A stretch of 64,000 bases of DNA, taken from the NCBI RefSeq assembly GCF_026151205.1, contig NC_087082.1, positions 4,588,908 through 4,652,907 of the forward strand, in the 5' to 3' direction. Numbering within the stretch: position 1 is the first letter of the stretch; every line of letters starts with the position of its first letter. Under the pieces are notes generated by a model. The model did no database searches, was not told where the DNA came from, and was given only the letters and a program-made list of their open reading frames with translations. Position numbers and translations under genes: made by a program. Shown here piece after piece: positions 34,901 through 45,910 of the stretch. This DNA is from Bolinopsis microptera. Lineage: Eukaryota > Ctenophora > Tentaculata > Lobata > Bolinopsidae.

Positions 34901-35036
34901 TTTAGGTAGGGTGCCCCGCTTAAAGAACTGGATTCTTCCAGGAAGCATCCCGTGCACAGACCTTGGTCTACATATATATTAAATTATTAACCATTCATTC
35001 TGTATATTGTGCACGAAAATTTATTTCAATCAAAAA
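34901..35036 (+). repeat. Shared LINE 3' tail with stem-loop, copy 2
   Basis: This is nearly identical, in opposite orientation, to 2976-3110. It contains GGTAGGGTGCCCCGC, the CTGGA-TTCT-TCCAG stem-loop, GCATCCCGTGCAC and a final A run. The sequence upstream is different from that of copy 1, so a distinct but tail-sharing element is likely. Confidence 0.75.
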
Positions 35037-35639
35037 CATCTATTGCTTGTTATTTAAGCCATTTCATCTCTAGTAGATTCAAATAATTTCTGCAATTCTG
35101 AATTATGTTGCTGAACAAACTTGACAATCACCATTAGAAAGAAGGTGACATGTTTATGGACCCAGAACTAGCTAAGACAGCTAAGACTCTGTGTACATGC
35201 GAATCACTTCAAGAATCTTCTTGATGAAAGAAGCTTGTGTGGTTTGTTAAAAGACTTCGATCCGCTCACAGCCATGCAGATTAAGACGAATTTAGATCGA
35301 CATTATTTTGATAACAATGAAAACTCAAATGGTTTGATTTTTAGCTAAATTACCATAATTATTATAATTAATTAAATACAGGCTGACAATGTTTCATTTC
35401 ACAAAATGTATCTGAATAATGTAATTTTAACTGAATCTTAAGCTGTTCAAAAAGCTTTGTTAGATGATGTTATCGATGCTGTATAAGTTGAAACCTTTTG
35501 ATGATGAGAGGTACATGAACAAACCTACACTAAACAATACTACATTCCAGCTTGAAACGAAATGAGTGGAGTTGAACGACGCCTGTTTATCGAAACTACA
35601 TCAATCAACTTTTCAACTATGCAGGTTATTAATGAAATG
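35037..35639. other. AT-rich intergenic DNA
   Basis: I see no supported gene or repeat. Confidence 0.35.
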
Positions 35640-35935
35640 AAATGAAATACTACTACTTTGTCGGAACTAAGTCCGATCTACGCCAGATAACCCCCTCCAT
35701 ATATCCCTGTCCCGCATCAGAGTTCACAGTTCCTCTTTTGAGTTTGTCCCAATTTCCTTCAGTAACATAGACAAGTAGCTTTGTCTTGGTCGGCCTTGCT
35801 GTGCTCTACAATGCATAGGTTTCCATTAGACTAAATCACTGGCAAGTAGCTCAGGATGTCTGATGCAGTGTCCTGCCATTTTTAGTCTCCTGCTTCGTAA
35901 CTTGATTGACAGCCTTGGTAGACTACCATACAAAA
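35640..35935 (-). pseudogene. LINE reverse transcriptase C-terminal remnant
   Basis: The minus strand reads YGSLPRLSIKLRSRRLKMAG, then HCIRHPEL, then QGRPRQSYL and MRDRDIWRG before the stop. This order (AGH, HP-L, GRP, DR-x-W) is the usual extreme C-terminus of RTE/L1-like non-LTR RTs in invertebrates. In-frame stops occur (near the E-E-L segment and after the S-D-L-V segment), so it is dead. The catalytic RT domain is absent. It directly follows, on the same strand, the ORF1 remnant at 35984-36684, suggesting one internally deleted element. Confidence 0.72.
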
Positions 35936-35983
35936 TTATATTACTGATTAAAAATTATATCACACATTTTTGTGTGAACATTT

Positions 35984-36684
35984 TCAAATCGTTTGGGTGG
36001 GTGCAACACCCTTTGGGTGGGTGCGCACCCACCCGAACCTACACGGTGGAGCCATGCCTGCTTTGGCTATATGTTTCATTTCCAAGACCAACCGCTGATG
36101 GATAACTCGATCTTCAGGTGATCGATCTGGAGAGATGAAAACAGTCTTAGGATCTTCACACAGTCTCAGCTTTTTGGCATTTACTAATATCTGATGAACG
36201 GTAAGTTAGAATTATCTAGCGAAACTTTGACTGGTCTAGTCTTGTTGGCTGATTTTCTCCCAACCCAGATAGCTTCAAAACGTGGTTTTTCTTCAATCTG
36301 CTGAAAAATCACGGTAACTTTATTGCACAGTTCCTCTTCATCAGTCTCCTTCAAACCAAAGATGAGCACATTCCTACTGCGATCCTCTTCCGATACACCA
36401 TTCTGTACAACCTTTTTTAAATTCTCTTCTGCAAGCACAGGTGCATTTTTAGTCACAGCTTGACTGTATGACTTCATCTCAGCTTGGACAGTGTCTTGAA
36501 CGGCGGTCTTGACGGTGGAGTGCATGGATTCCAACTGCTTCGATTTAGTTTCCAGAAGTTCAGCCTGCAGCTTGATAACAGTACTTTGCGATCGGATAAG
36601 ATCGCTCTTCAACTCCTCCATATCTTTCTTGTTATCCAGAAACGTACTTACATGATTATCGGTAGTCTGATACGCAGAATACAA
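35984..36684 (-). pseudogene. LINE ORF1 protein (coiled coil plus RRM-like), frameshifted
   Basis: The minus-strand frame from 36684 begins with a ~70-residue heptad-rich coiled coil, followed by DRSRNVLIFGLKE, the start of an RRM-like RNA-binding fold, and IWVGRKS. It stops at 36184. A one-base shift restores the rest: VHQILVNAKKLRL, then VFISPDRSPEDR and a basic tail to about 35984. The FISPDRSPE motif is a good signature of L1/L2-type ORF1 C-terminal domains. ORF1 proteins trimerise and bind element RNA. One frameshift near 36187 breaks it. Confidence 0.72.
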
Positions 36685-37595
36685 ATTATAAATGTTTTAC
36701 TGAAACTGACTTCACTGGCTTTTTGAACGTTTCAACTGAAAACTCAGATTTATTGTCACAGTTCGTAGCTTCCGCGAGTTCAGTGATCCAACCGTTATAG
36801 ACCTCATACTCTTCAGTAATGTAGCTAGGTAGAATAAACTGACAATCTTTGAAGAGTATCCATTTCCTCCATCGATTACTTGTACTTGTATAAAGTAAAA
36901 ACACAGTACCAGCAAAATGGCAGTTGTAATGTAGCGATAAAATAGAGATATGAGCTAGATTATCAACACGTAAAAAAAAACTGTAAAACTGTATCATAAT
37001 ATTATTATGCTTTTAACATCATCTGTTGTGATATACATGACAAAGGGTTGGAAATGTACAGTAACCTTACTATATTGCAATTACACAATATTATGTGAAC
37101 GACCCCTAACCCCTTATCTAAGGCTCTATAAGTATTGAATAATGATAACTGCAGGATTTCAAAATGTACAAGGCATCATATCAAAGATTGCATATGCCCG
37201 AAAGAAGGACAAATCCAATTTGGCTCTCTGGATGTATGGAAAGCTCTCAACCTTCCAGAAAAGGACTGGTTAACGGAACACTTAAATCCCTCCGACAGGT
37301 AATTATTATAAATAATAATTTAGTCTACACTTCATTATGTCAAATCACCTACCATAATGAAGAACTAAAATTGTTGTGTTACGTAACCAAGTTACGTAAC
37401 CAAGTTTAATGTGACTCAATTTTGGTGGAACTTTAGAATTTGGACGTTATATCTATCATGTTCATCTTAAATCTCATATTATATACTCAATATTCAATTA
37501 AACAGACAAAGATAACCTCTCTAGGCCCTCTGGTGGTGACGTATAAGTGCTTTCTCAGTACTTTCTCTCGCTTTTGGACAAATCCAGTGAGTTAA
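36685..37595. other. Intergenic DNA; one weak candidate exon
   Basis: At 37154-37300 (plus) a CTGCAG acceptor-like site is followed by an open segment ending DWLTEHLNPSDR before GTAATT. It is unrecognised and may be chance. A minus-strand frame at 36686-36997 is also unrecognised. At ~37090 there is a fragment of the GAACGACCCC dispersed repeat. Confidence 0.3.
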
Positions 37596-37603
37596 CTTTT
37601 TAT

Positions 37604-37770
37604 CAGTGGTCGACCGGGGGCAGGATTCTGACCGGGGCCGGGGAGCCCCAATATAGCCGGGGCCGGGGCTGACCACTGAGAATTGGCCGGGGCCAGGGTT
37701 TACCCCCGGAGAATTGCCAATCTTTGGCTGGGGGTTGTGATTTTGGCCAGGGGGCACCGGGCGACCACTG
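37604..37770. mobile_element. hAT-like MITE 1 (167 bp, CCGGGG-rich)
   Basis: Perfect 8-bp duplication CTTTTTAT at 37596-37603 and 37771-37778. Terminal inverted repeats are CAGTGGTCGACCGG and CAGTGGTCGCCCGG. The interior consists of repeated GGCCGGGG units. An 8-bp TSD with CAG...CTG termini fits the hAT superfamily; there is no transposase frame. Confidence 0.85.
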
Positions 37771-37778
37771 CTTTTTAT

Positions 37779-38033
37779 GTCACGATTTTAAAACTTTATT
37801 CATAAGTTTATGAAACATCAAAACTCTGCATGCTCTGCATTATGTAAAGTCAGTCATGCACTAGAGCACAGTTCACATATAATAACATAATCCAGCCTAG
37901 GGGAGGGGGTTTGAAATCGCTTGTGCTAGAGTGATTTATACTCAATAGCTATGTGAAAAGTGGCTCAAGGAGGGGAGACCGACGTAAACAATTTTGAATT
38001 GGTAGAAGTTAAGTTTAGGCTTTAATAAAAAAC
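37779..38033. other. Intergenic DNA
   Basis: No supported feature. Confidence 0.3.
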
Positions 38034-39295
38034 TTCACCGGACCGTTCCAAGCTGCCTACAAAGCTGGCAGGAGCTGTGCCGACCTAGTTTGGGCACAGA
38101 GCATGCTCATATCTGTAGTAATGAAGAAGGAGTTTGAATGGAACAAAGTGAGTATTGACATGTCAGCTGCCTTCAATACCATCCGCAGAGGTACAACAAT
38201 CAGACTACTAGAAGCTGCAGGATGCTCCAGAGACGACCTGAGGCTTGTACAATACCTCATGGCTAACACCACTCTAGTAGTCAGAGTGTGTTCTACTGAC
38301 TCAGAGATGTTCTCTTTCAACATAGGAGCCTCCCAAGGAGACAGCACAGCTGGTAAATTGTTTACCCTCAATCTAGCTGGAGCTGTAGTGCACATAAGAG
38401 CAGTCCTCCCCTCAACCCCCAACCCTCCGATAGCCGATAACCACATGCCTCTTGAGTCCGGCTATTCAGACGATGTAGAGGAGATTGGTGAAGATATGGA
38501 GGAGTTACAGGATATCTTTCAGATCTCCAAGAATATTCTCAGTGAATGGAGTCTCTTTGTCAATGACACAAAGACAAAGTTTACCAGAGTGTATTTAGAA
38601 GAAGTTGGTGCATGTGACGAGTGGGATAATGAACTAAGAGGAAAAGAGGAGTGGAGAAACGAGACGCTTCTTGGTACTAAGCTTGGATCAGAGCAGGATG
38701 CTACTAATAGAATGAATAAAGCTAACACCGCCTTCTGGTCATTTGACAAGCTGTGGTGCCAGGGATCAGAGAGGAGTCAGATAACTGAGAAGAGAAAGAT
38801 CAAATCTACGACTCACTAGTAGTATCAGTGCTCCTGTACAACTGCTGCTGCTGGGCCGTACCTCAGCATGTTCTAGAGTCTGTTGATGTTGTTCAGAGGA
38901 AGCACCTCAAGCGCATCCTACACATCTATTGGCCTAGCTCAATATCTAACAAGGCCCTCTACGCTCGTACCCAGACCAGGCCCCTTTCCGAGAGAGTGGA
39001 AAAGGCACGGTGGACAATGCTAGGTCATGTTCTACGCATTGACAACGACACGCCTGCCTACCAGTCTCTGTTATTTGCTTCACTAGGATGTCAAACACTA
39101 AAGGGACGAGTGGGTAGACACAGGACTAATTTGTATGATATTATTGTGAAAAAGGACCTATTTAAGAGACAAATTTATTTGAAAAATGAAGATGATTTTA
39201 CCAACTTAGTGAACTTAGCAAGAGATAGAGTAGGATGGAGGAGTTTATTTACTTTGAGACATATTGAACGAATGAGTCTTCGTAAGCGTAAATAG
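38034..39295 (+). pseudogene. 5'-truncated non-LTR RT, one frameshift
   Basis: The frame opens near 38034 inside the RT with FQAAYKAGRSC, IDMSAAFNTIRR, then GASQGDSTAGKLFTLNLAGA (the GxPQG block) and YSDDVE in place of the usual YADD. It stops at 38819 after a frameshift near 38800, where the RKIKSTTH reading is replaced by RDQIYDSLVV in the other frame. The second part (to 39295) has the C-terminal RKHLKRIL, PLSERVEKARWTMLGHVLR and GRVGRHR motifs. This family is different from the CR1-like LINEs here and is common in cnidarian genomes (family knowledge, name uncertain). The endonuclease region is missing. Confidence 0.82.
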
Positions 39296-39675
39296 GCCAG
39301 CACTTTGCTGAGCCTCTTTAGGTGCTCTTTTGTTTATAGATGTTATTATATATTTAAAGAATATCATTCTTTTACCACATACATAAGACTTTGCCGTAGG
39401 GTATACAAAAATGTGACCATTCATCAATTTTCAGAGTGCTGTATCTGTACCCGAATAGAAATAAAGGATTTTAATGACACAGTTTTCTTCCGCTCTGAAA
39501 GTGAACGAATTACAAAACAGTCTAGAGAATTCCTCGCCCTGCTGCAGAAGATCAATCCTGGGTTGTGCTCACCAAAGCAAACCTCTTTTTTTGTGTATTC
39601 AGTGTCTTAACTATGTAAAAGACAACTATAACAGGGTGAGTGGTTTCCTCCTGTTTTACTAACATTTAAAAACAT

Positions 39676-40219
39676 CAGGAGGTGACCGGGATTCCCGGTA
39701 CCGGGATTGGCAATTTTGAGCTATCCCGGTCCCGGTCCCGGTCAAATGCTGATTTATTTATTTATGATCCCGGTCCCAGTCCCGGTCCCGGTTAATTCGG
39801 GATTCTTGGTCCCGGTCCCGGTCCTGGTCCCGGTCAATCACTCAAATTTGCCGGGATTTTGACCGGGATCTTTTACATAATTTCATTCACTGTGATTTTA
39901 AGTTTTTCCTTTCATTCATTGTGAATTTCATCTTTAAATATCCTCTGAGCCAAATACAACAATGTTTAAAATTGCTTAACAAGTTTGAGTAATAAATTAT
40001 GATCATGAATTAACCAGTAATCGACCGGAATTCCCGGTACCGGGAATCCCGGTACCGGGATTGGCAATTTTGAGCTATCCCGGTCCCGGTCCGGTAAATT
40101 GATAATCTCAATTTTGAGCTGTCCCGGTCCCGGTCCCGGTCCCGGTCCCGGTCCCGGTCAAGTCACATTTTGTATCCCAGTCCCGGTCAGGCCTGAAATC
40201 ATGTCCCGGTCACCTCCTG
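39676..40219. mobile_element. hAT-like MITE 2 (544 bp, CCCGGT repeats)
   Basis: Perfect 8-bp duplication AAAAACAT at 39668-39675 and 40220-40227. Terminal inverted repeats are CAGGAGGTGACCGGGA at both ends. The interior holds two related halves (39676-39860 and 40020-40200), each beginning with CCGGTACCGGGAT and continuing as tandem CCCGGT units. There is no coding capacity. It is similar in build to MITE 1. Confidence 0.88.
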
Positions 40220-40227
40220 AAAAACAT

Positions 40228-40782
40228 TATTATTCAAAGGTAAATAGACAGCGAGTAGTAATTTTTAATCCATTTCTATCGGATTTGCAAACTTTTAAAA
40301 TGATATAACACTTGTACGATCTCAAACTTATGTGATATGATACTGTTGATATAAATGTGGGAAGTAATAAAGTATTTGCAGGTGTACAGTGCTGTTTCTG
40401 AAATTGACGAATCCTCTTGTGATGAAGATTGAAGAAGCTATTGCCATCCAAGTGGAAAAAGTCCCGCCTTTGTCACCCTCCTCGAATAGAACTAAGAAAA
40501 TGTGGAGACTTTCTTCATTTAGTTCCAAATCAAGTGGACCAGATGTTGATTTGTTTGAAATGGACTGAGACTTGTGTTTCATATGCCAGGTTGAACAGGT
40601 TTGTGTGAAACTTTTGCTCGCAAATATAATTATTATACATATTATCTCGATTTAATTTTAAGAGTATGAGAGGTTATTCTTCTTTAACAATACGAATTTC
40701 CCTAGACGTTAGAAACGAAAAAGGATAGTCTGATTCAAGGAAAAGATAATAGTTTCTTCGTCGATTTCGCAACATACTATCT
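40228..40782. other. Intergenic DNA
   Basis: Short open frames only, without recognisable motifs. Confidence 0.3.
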
Positions 40783-41136
40783 GTGGACATCTACAGAAAT
40801 CGTCAGGATCTGTGCAACATCGATGTTAATCCTGATTCGCACATGAACAAGTGCCCTGTTCTTAACCCTGAGAGTCTCGGAAAATATCTCTATAGCAAGC
40901 TAGGTAGATATCACAAAACATGTCGTTTGAGGTACAGCAACTCGAGGGTGAAACAATTGAAGGGTAAATTATCTGAAGCTGTAAGTTTAAAACCTGTCTC
41001 TAAGGCAGGTTTTAAAATGGAAAGACACGTGTCCACGCACGACAACACCAATGCTGCATTAATGAGTGCAGGTATTGATACGGACCTTTTAACTGGAGCA
41101 GGAGAATGTTTTACCAGAACTGTACCTCGTGTCTGA
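40783..41136 (+). pseudogene. Fragment of a repeat-encoded protein (YHKxCR motif)
   Basis: This frame contains LGRYHKTCRLRYSNSR. The YHKSCR-type motif is frequent in uncharacterised proteins carried by repeats in cnidarian, echinoderm and fish genomes. The usual downstream Cys-rich segment is not seen; after a residual GAGECF the frame ends. A second short frame (41202-41444, Leu/Lys-rich) follows and may be a continuation out of frame. I cannot assign a function. Confidence 0.35.
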
Positions 41137-41444
41137 CCTGAAGCTTAAGTACAATGACTATGTGACGTCTAATTTATCTGAGAACGCTGCAAACTCCAGC
41201 AATGTTTAATCTGATCACATCAGTTTTCAGAAAGACAATGTCGGTAAGACGAGTTTGTTTCGACAGCAGGATCGTATCTAATCTTGCCGCAACAATAGAT
41301 GCGGATAGAGATGATAACACTTTAACAAAGACAGCACTCTTAAAGGAGATTAGAAAAGAAATCTTTCAATGTAGAAACGAATTCTATCAGAAGATTTATC
41401 TTCAAAAACATGTTCGATTTACTGATCGGACTGTAGAAATATAG

Positions 41445-42009
41445 TGTTTATGTGGATTAATCTGTTAAAGCAGGGCTATTGTATCATTTTAACATTAACT
41501 TTGCATAGTGATGATACGTTTATTGTGTCTCTTGTGATTATCTATTTCTACAGTGTTACGGTACCACGAGGTTTCTGGCGCAGTGACGCGCTTTCGAGCA
41601 AATATCGTGCTAGATACGTCACGCGCCGCAACCGAATCAGATTTAAGTGCACTTTTTCCATTGTAAACACTACATACGACGCGCAACACGTTCTACGAGG
41701 TCGAAATTTTCGAGGTCTCTAACACCGGAATGGAGCAATATTTAGACGATCTGACACTTTCTAGGGCTTAAGCAACCTAAGAGAAATTAGGGGAACAACT
41801 CAGAAAAAATTTTTAGTCGATATTCCGGTGTCTGTAGATGTCCGAAGTTTTGGCAGTAAAGTGCTCACAACACAGCTTCTGAAGGCTCTAGAAGGTTCCC
41901 GATACCGTCAGAGTGTTCAGTACACTCCATTCTATCATATAAGAACCCTAAAAGAAGTCCCAGGGCTCTAGCAAAGAAGCGTGATATTTGCCCGTAAGAG
42001 CCTCTACTA
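41445..42009. other. Intergenic DNA
   Basis: No supported gene. The last bases carry GCCCGTAAGAGCCTCTACTA, which recurs inverted at ~33449. Confidence 0.35.
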
Positions 42010-42013
42010 TTAA

Positions 42014-42826
42014 CGGGTGATACTCGTAAAATATTTGTTTTAAATATTACTCGTCGACAGGACAGTCGACAAGTCCAACTCGGCGCGCGTCCTGGTAGGT
42101 AATAAACCTAAAACACATTTTCAACTTTATTCCAAATATAAGACCATTACACCAAAACCGTCAAAAAAATGTTGACGGATGTTACTCGTCTACATTTCTT
42201 CGAATTAGCGCGCACCGCTTTCTTCTCAAAATGACCGATGGCAAGTGCTAGGAAGCTAGTAGCGCGCGCCGGGCCAGACCATTAACAATGGTTAACAAAG
42301 AATTCAACTCAGAGCGCATCTTGGTAGGATTGTAATTGACGGATGTTACTCGTCTAAATTTCTTCGAAGTAGCGCGCGCCGGACCAGATCATTAACAATA
42401 GTCAAAATTGTAAGCCTACCGATTTTCGAAACATCGAAACTGAATCTGCAGAATTTCAAGAACATGAACAATTGTTTACTGGGCCGGGCCGCGCTCAGCC
42501 TGTCATTCCGCCTAATCTCTATTTAATGTTGTTTACAACATTAAAGCCTGGGGTCCTCAGGTAAAAAGCAACCTGTCAAATTTTTTGAGCGCGCACAAGG
42601 ATTTAATAAAGTTTTGTAGGTTTATAACCTACCTTGTATCACGTTGCGACCCCCACGGTCGTTTCACCCTTTATCGTCCTGACGATACAGGGGAGCCGCG
42701 CACTTCGTGCGGGTCAACGTATGACAAAACCTACCAGGACGCGCGCCGAGTTAATTGGACTCGTCGACGGTCCTCGTCGACGGTAATATTTGGAACAAAT
42801 ATTTTACGAGTATCACCCGTCACCCG
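42014..42826. mobile_element. Second TTAA-flanked inverted-repeat element (813 bp)
   Basis: TTAA flanks both ends (42010-42013, 42827-42830). The termini are inverted: CGGGTGATACTCG at left, with the same sequence after an extra CGGGTGA at right. The arms continue as inverted repeats through AAATATTTGTT, GTCGACAAGTCCAA-type and GGCGCGCGTCCTGGTAGG blocks. Inside, a unit with GACGGATGTTACTCGTC and AGCGCGCGCCGG is repeated; a further copy lies outside at ~42906. No transposase frame. It is possibly piggyBac-like by target site only. Confidence 0.7.
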
Positions 42827-42830
42827 TTAA

Positions 42831-43211
42831 ATAAAGTTTAGCTAAAGCACTTCTGACACAATAGCTTCTTCAAATTAATGTAATTTGAATGTTTAATTTT
42901 TGTTTGACGGATCTGATACTCGTCTACATTTTTTAAAAATAGCGCGCTCCGCTTTTTAAAAAAAAATTTTTTCCGAGGAAAGTGCTACGAATTCATATTT
43001 TACTTTATTTATCACTGTGATCAGAAATATGTCAGTTCATATTTGAACATTGAAGACTTTTCATTGTTGAGTGTCAGAGAAGCCAGCAAGAAGTTATAAT
43101 TCCATTGTCATACCACAAAAGTAAAGCTGTCAAATCGTTTTTTATTTAACTCATGATTCCACTGCTATCAGGTACAAAGTAGATATGTGTAATTTAATGA
43201 CACATCATTCA
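42831..43211. other. Intergenic DNA with one outlying subrepeat
   Basis: A GACGGATCTGATACTCGTC unit at ~42906 resembles the internal repeats of the TTAA element to its left. Nothing else is supported. Confidence 0.35.
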
Positions 43212-43219
43212 GTACAGAG

Positions 43220-43540
43220 CAGTGGCGTAACGTTAATGGCTGATTTAACTTGGCGCCCCCCGGCGGCTCGAAAAAGTTGCCCAAATTTTTTGAGTTCCTA
43301 AAAATAAAAAATTTAAAAAAAAAAGGTCGGGTACCTTTTTTTGGCGCCCCCTACAGCTTTTTTTTTGCCCCTGGAGCAAAAAAGGACCCCACAAGTTTGT
43401 TTCACACCGACTGAGCGCTAAATTGGACAGGGGGATACACCAGGGGCGACTTTTCGTTGAGAAAGGGCGCCTTTTTGGCGCCCCCTGAGGGTGGCGCCCC
43501 CCGGCGTAGCCGGGGTGGCCGGGGCAGCGTTACGCCACTG
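43220..43540. mobile_element. hAT-like MITE 3 (321 bp)
   Basis: Perfect 8-bp duplication GTACAGAG at 43212-43219 and 43541-43548. Terminal inverted repeats are CAGTGGCGTAACG at both ends, the classic hAT terminus found in many animals. The interior is rich in GGCGCCCCC motifs. Just outside the right end, GTACAGAGTAGTTTT is tandemly duplicated. Confidence 0.92.
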
Positions 43541-43548
43541 GTACAGAG

Positions 43549-44499
43549 TAGTTTTACTGGTACAGAGTAGTTTTATATATATATATATCTAGCCCTTTGG
43601 CTAGAGAATACTTTCTTGAATATTTTCGATAGTTTTTAATATTGGTAATATTTATGAATTGTAATTGATTGATATGTAATATTTAGGCCCTTGGCCAGTT
43701 TTCACAATAATATCTCCAAAAAAAATATTCCCGCTGCTAATTGCAAGTGGCCAGAGAAATTTAATCCGATTCTTTGTTTGATATATTTGCACAACATATA
43801 TCTTAATAATATCAGATTTAGGTTCATATCAATGGGATGGCCTTGTTTAATTAAATTTCAACTCTAGTACCCATTTTGAGTCACATTAAGTTGGACTGAA
43901 GAATGTGATATGTTTATATCAATCTTCCTTTTGTTTCACTTCAGTCATCAATCACGTTCTAGTTAGCTTTTTCATTTCTATATCTGCCGCCCAGACTACG
44001 ATTGTGTTCCGTCAAATATTCTCTCAACCTGTTCTTTTTTTAATGTCCAATATCACAATCTTATATCGAACGCCTGATCTAAAAATCGTTTGCGCAATAC
44101 AATTACACACAGTTAGTGGTCACCTTTCCTGGCTATCTCTGCCCTGTGTCAGAAACAACTGTAAAGTCAATTTCGAGATAATTTTCGAGAGACCCCCCCC
44201 CCCCCGGCCCCCTTAAGGGGTAAGATTAAGGAGTAAGATTAAGGAGTAAGATTCAAGCCAAATAAGCTTAGAGAAACCCTCCTTCCTTTGTTACATGAGT
44301 TCCCTCAGCCCCCCTCTAATCTGCATACGTAAGGGCTTACAACAAATTTACCAGAAGCATATCATTATAAAATTATTCAAACAATATACACATAAAATAG
44401 CAATGACCCTATATAAAATCTACCCTTTAAGAATTAAAAAGTTTCCTAAACAATCAAAAATTACCCTTGGCCTTATGGCTCCAAGTTAAGATCTAGACT
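43549..44499. repeat. Intergenic DNA with a dispersed repeat
   Basis: The segment ~44040-44215 recurs inverted at ~54085-54290, sharing AATTGTATTGCGC, AGAAACAACT and TTTCGAGATAATTTT blocks and a C-rich run. Tandem AGTAAGATTAAGG units lie at ~44219-44255. No gene is supported. Confidence 0.5.
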
Positions 44500-44752
44500 G
44501 TTTATATCAACAATGTTTTTCTCGCACCTCTGTCTCCACGGAGAGAAATCACTGTTGTTCTTAGGATTTCAAAGCAAAGGCGCTTTCTAATGTATCCTAC
44601 AGCATCCGAGTACCTCTGGCCAGTGTGGTACTCCATCTTACTGGCCAGCTTCTTAACCAGTCTTTCAGCTTCACCACTCATTCCACCAGAAGTCGAGAAA
44701 ACTAAAGGTGTGAAGCTTCCTTTCTCCACTTCAAGAACCCTTGTGTTGTAAC
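44500..44752 (-). pseudogene. LINE C-terminal remnant (FTPLVFSTSGGM motif)
   Basis: The minus strand reads VLEVEKGSFTPLVFSTSGGM, then a helical stretch and RYSDAVGYIRKRLCFEILR. This pattern is the usual C-terminus of a group of LINE polyproteins in cnidarians and other invertebrates. Only this end is present, with no RT core, so it is a 5'-truncated relic. Confidence 0.7.
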
Positions 44753-44815
44753 ATCGCTAACATCGCTTTTTATCATTTTCATGGGACTGGTACATCGCTG
44801 GGATCGATTTGCTTG

Positions 44816-44854
<39 letters not shown>

Positions 44855-45829
44855 CTGGGGCATGAAATACCCTTACATCAAAAAATGCCCTCTCTGAAGC
44901 ATTCCAAATCGATCTTGCAGAAATGTCCAGCCTAGCTTGGTCTCCTAGGACTGTTCCCTTATAACAATAGCCATTTTCGTATTTGAGACTTGTTACTTAT
45001 GACAGACACACTTATATTGTGTGATAGACACCCCAGTTGGATGATTTTAGAGGATACGCCTACAAAATCTCTAAAAAAGTGTGTTTCTAGAGCAAAACGC
45101 GCAGTTTTGCAAGTACTGTAGTTAAGTTTTTCAAAATTGTCCCACATTCAAACAACGATTTTGCGCCCCCCTAAGATGGCGTCCCCCGCACAGCAGGGTT
45201 GGCGGGGCCCTTTGTTTCGCCACTGCCACCCCCACTCCCCCTGTTTTGACCTTATATACAATACTCATGATACTGTACTTGTTCAGCATGGTAAGCTTAA
45301 AGTATTATTATGAGTATCTATGGTGTGCAGAAGTTTTGAACATTAGTCAAATATCTATAACTAGAGGCTAGGGACTGGGTGGCTGTTAAATCCCACTGTC
45401 CCCTAATCTAGGGAGATAGCTTAGGATCCGTTATATCTGTGCAAAGTGACACATCTGTGTAATGTCTCATGAATTTTCATAAAGCCCCCCTAGGTGTACT
45501 TGATTCAAGCCAAATTAGCTTTAGGAACCCCCCCCCTCAGTCTGCAAATGTAAGGGCTTGCGTCACAATAGCCATTCTTCGTGACAGACACACTGAAAGT
45601 TGGGGTTTCTACACAATTCGCTTAGTGCACATCTAGTGTACTGTATATTAAATTGGGCACTCAGTGGCCGGGTTATAAGCCCAAATTATGTATGTAACTG
45701 ATTCCCCGCCCCCCCCCCCCCCTGCGGCCCCTCCCCAGTCCCCCCTTTTTGTTATTGTGACCTTAAATACAATACTTATGATAAATTGCATTTATTCAGC
45801 ATGCTAAGCTTAAAGATGAAACCCCTGTA
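44753..45829. repeat. Duplicated non-coding block upstream of the EndoU gene
   Basis: Two direct copies of a block share ATAGCCATTTTCG/ATAGCCATTCTTCG and GACAGACACAC (44967-45012 and 45569-45594). They also share TGACCTTATATACAATACT and its variant, and CAGCATG(C)TAAGCTTAAAG (45247-45302 and 45759-45815). A G run of 34 (44821-44854) and C runs are present. There is no gene, and the EndoU promoter would have to lie here. Confidence 0.5.
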
Positions 45830-45910
45830 ATGGACCACCAAAAAATTCTTGCATTCTTACTCATCACACTTTTTACATCTAGGTACATCTATATCTCTCT
45901 GAAAGGTATC

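Noticed and set aside
39676-40219. Gly/Pro-rich peptide from CCCGGT repeats (40099-40308)
   Set aside because: Part of a hAT-like MITE; the frame is a by-product of hexamer repeats.
41202-41444. Separate short gene after the YHKTCR fragment
   Set aside because: No motif and no splice signals; probably decayed repeat coding sequence, so mentioned only with the fragment at 40783-41136.
45830-45910. Hydrophobic N-terminal extension of EndoU as signal peptide
   Set aside because: The ATG at 45911 gives the family length and places both His residues at family positions; the upstream stretch looks like intron or 5' UTR with an acceptor-like CTAG.
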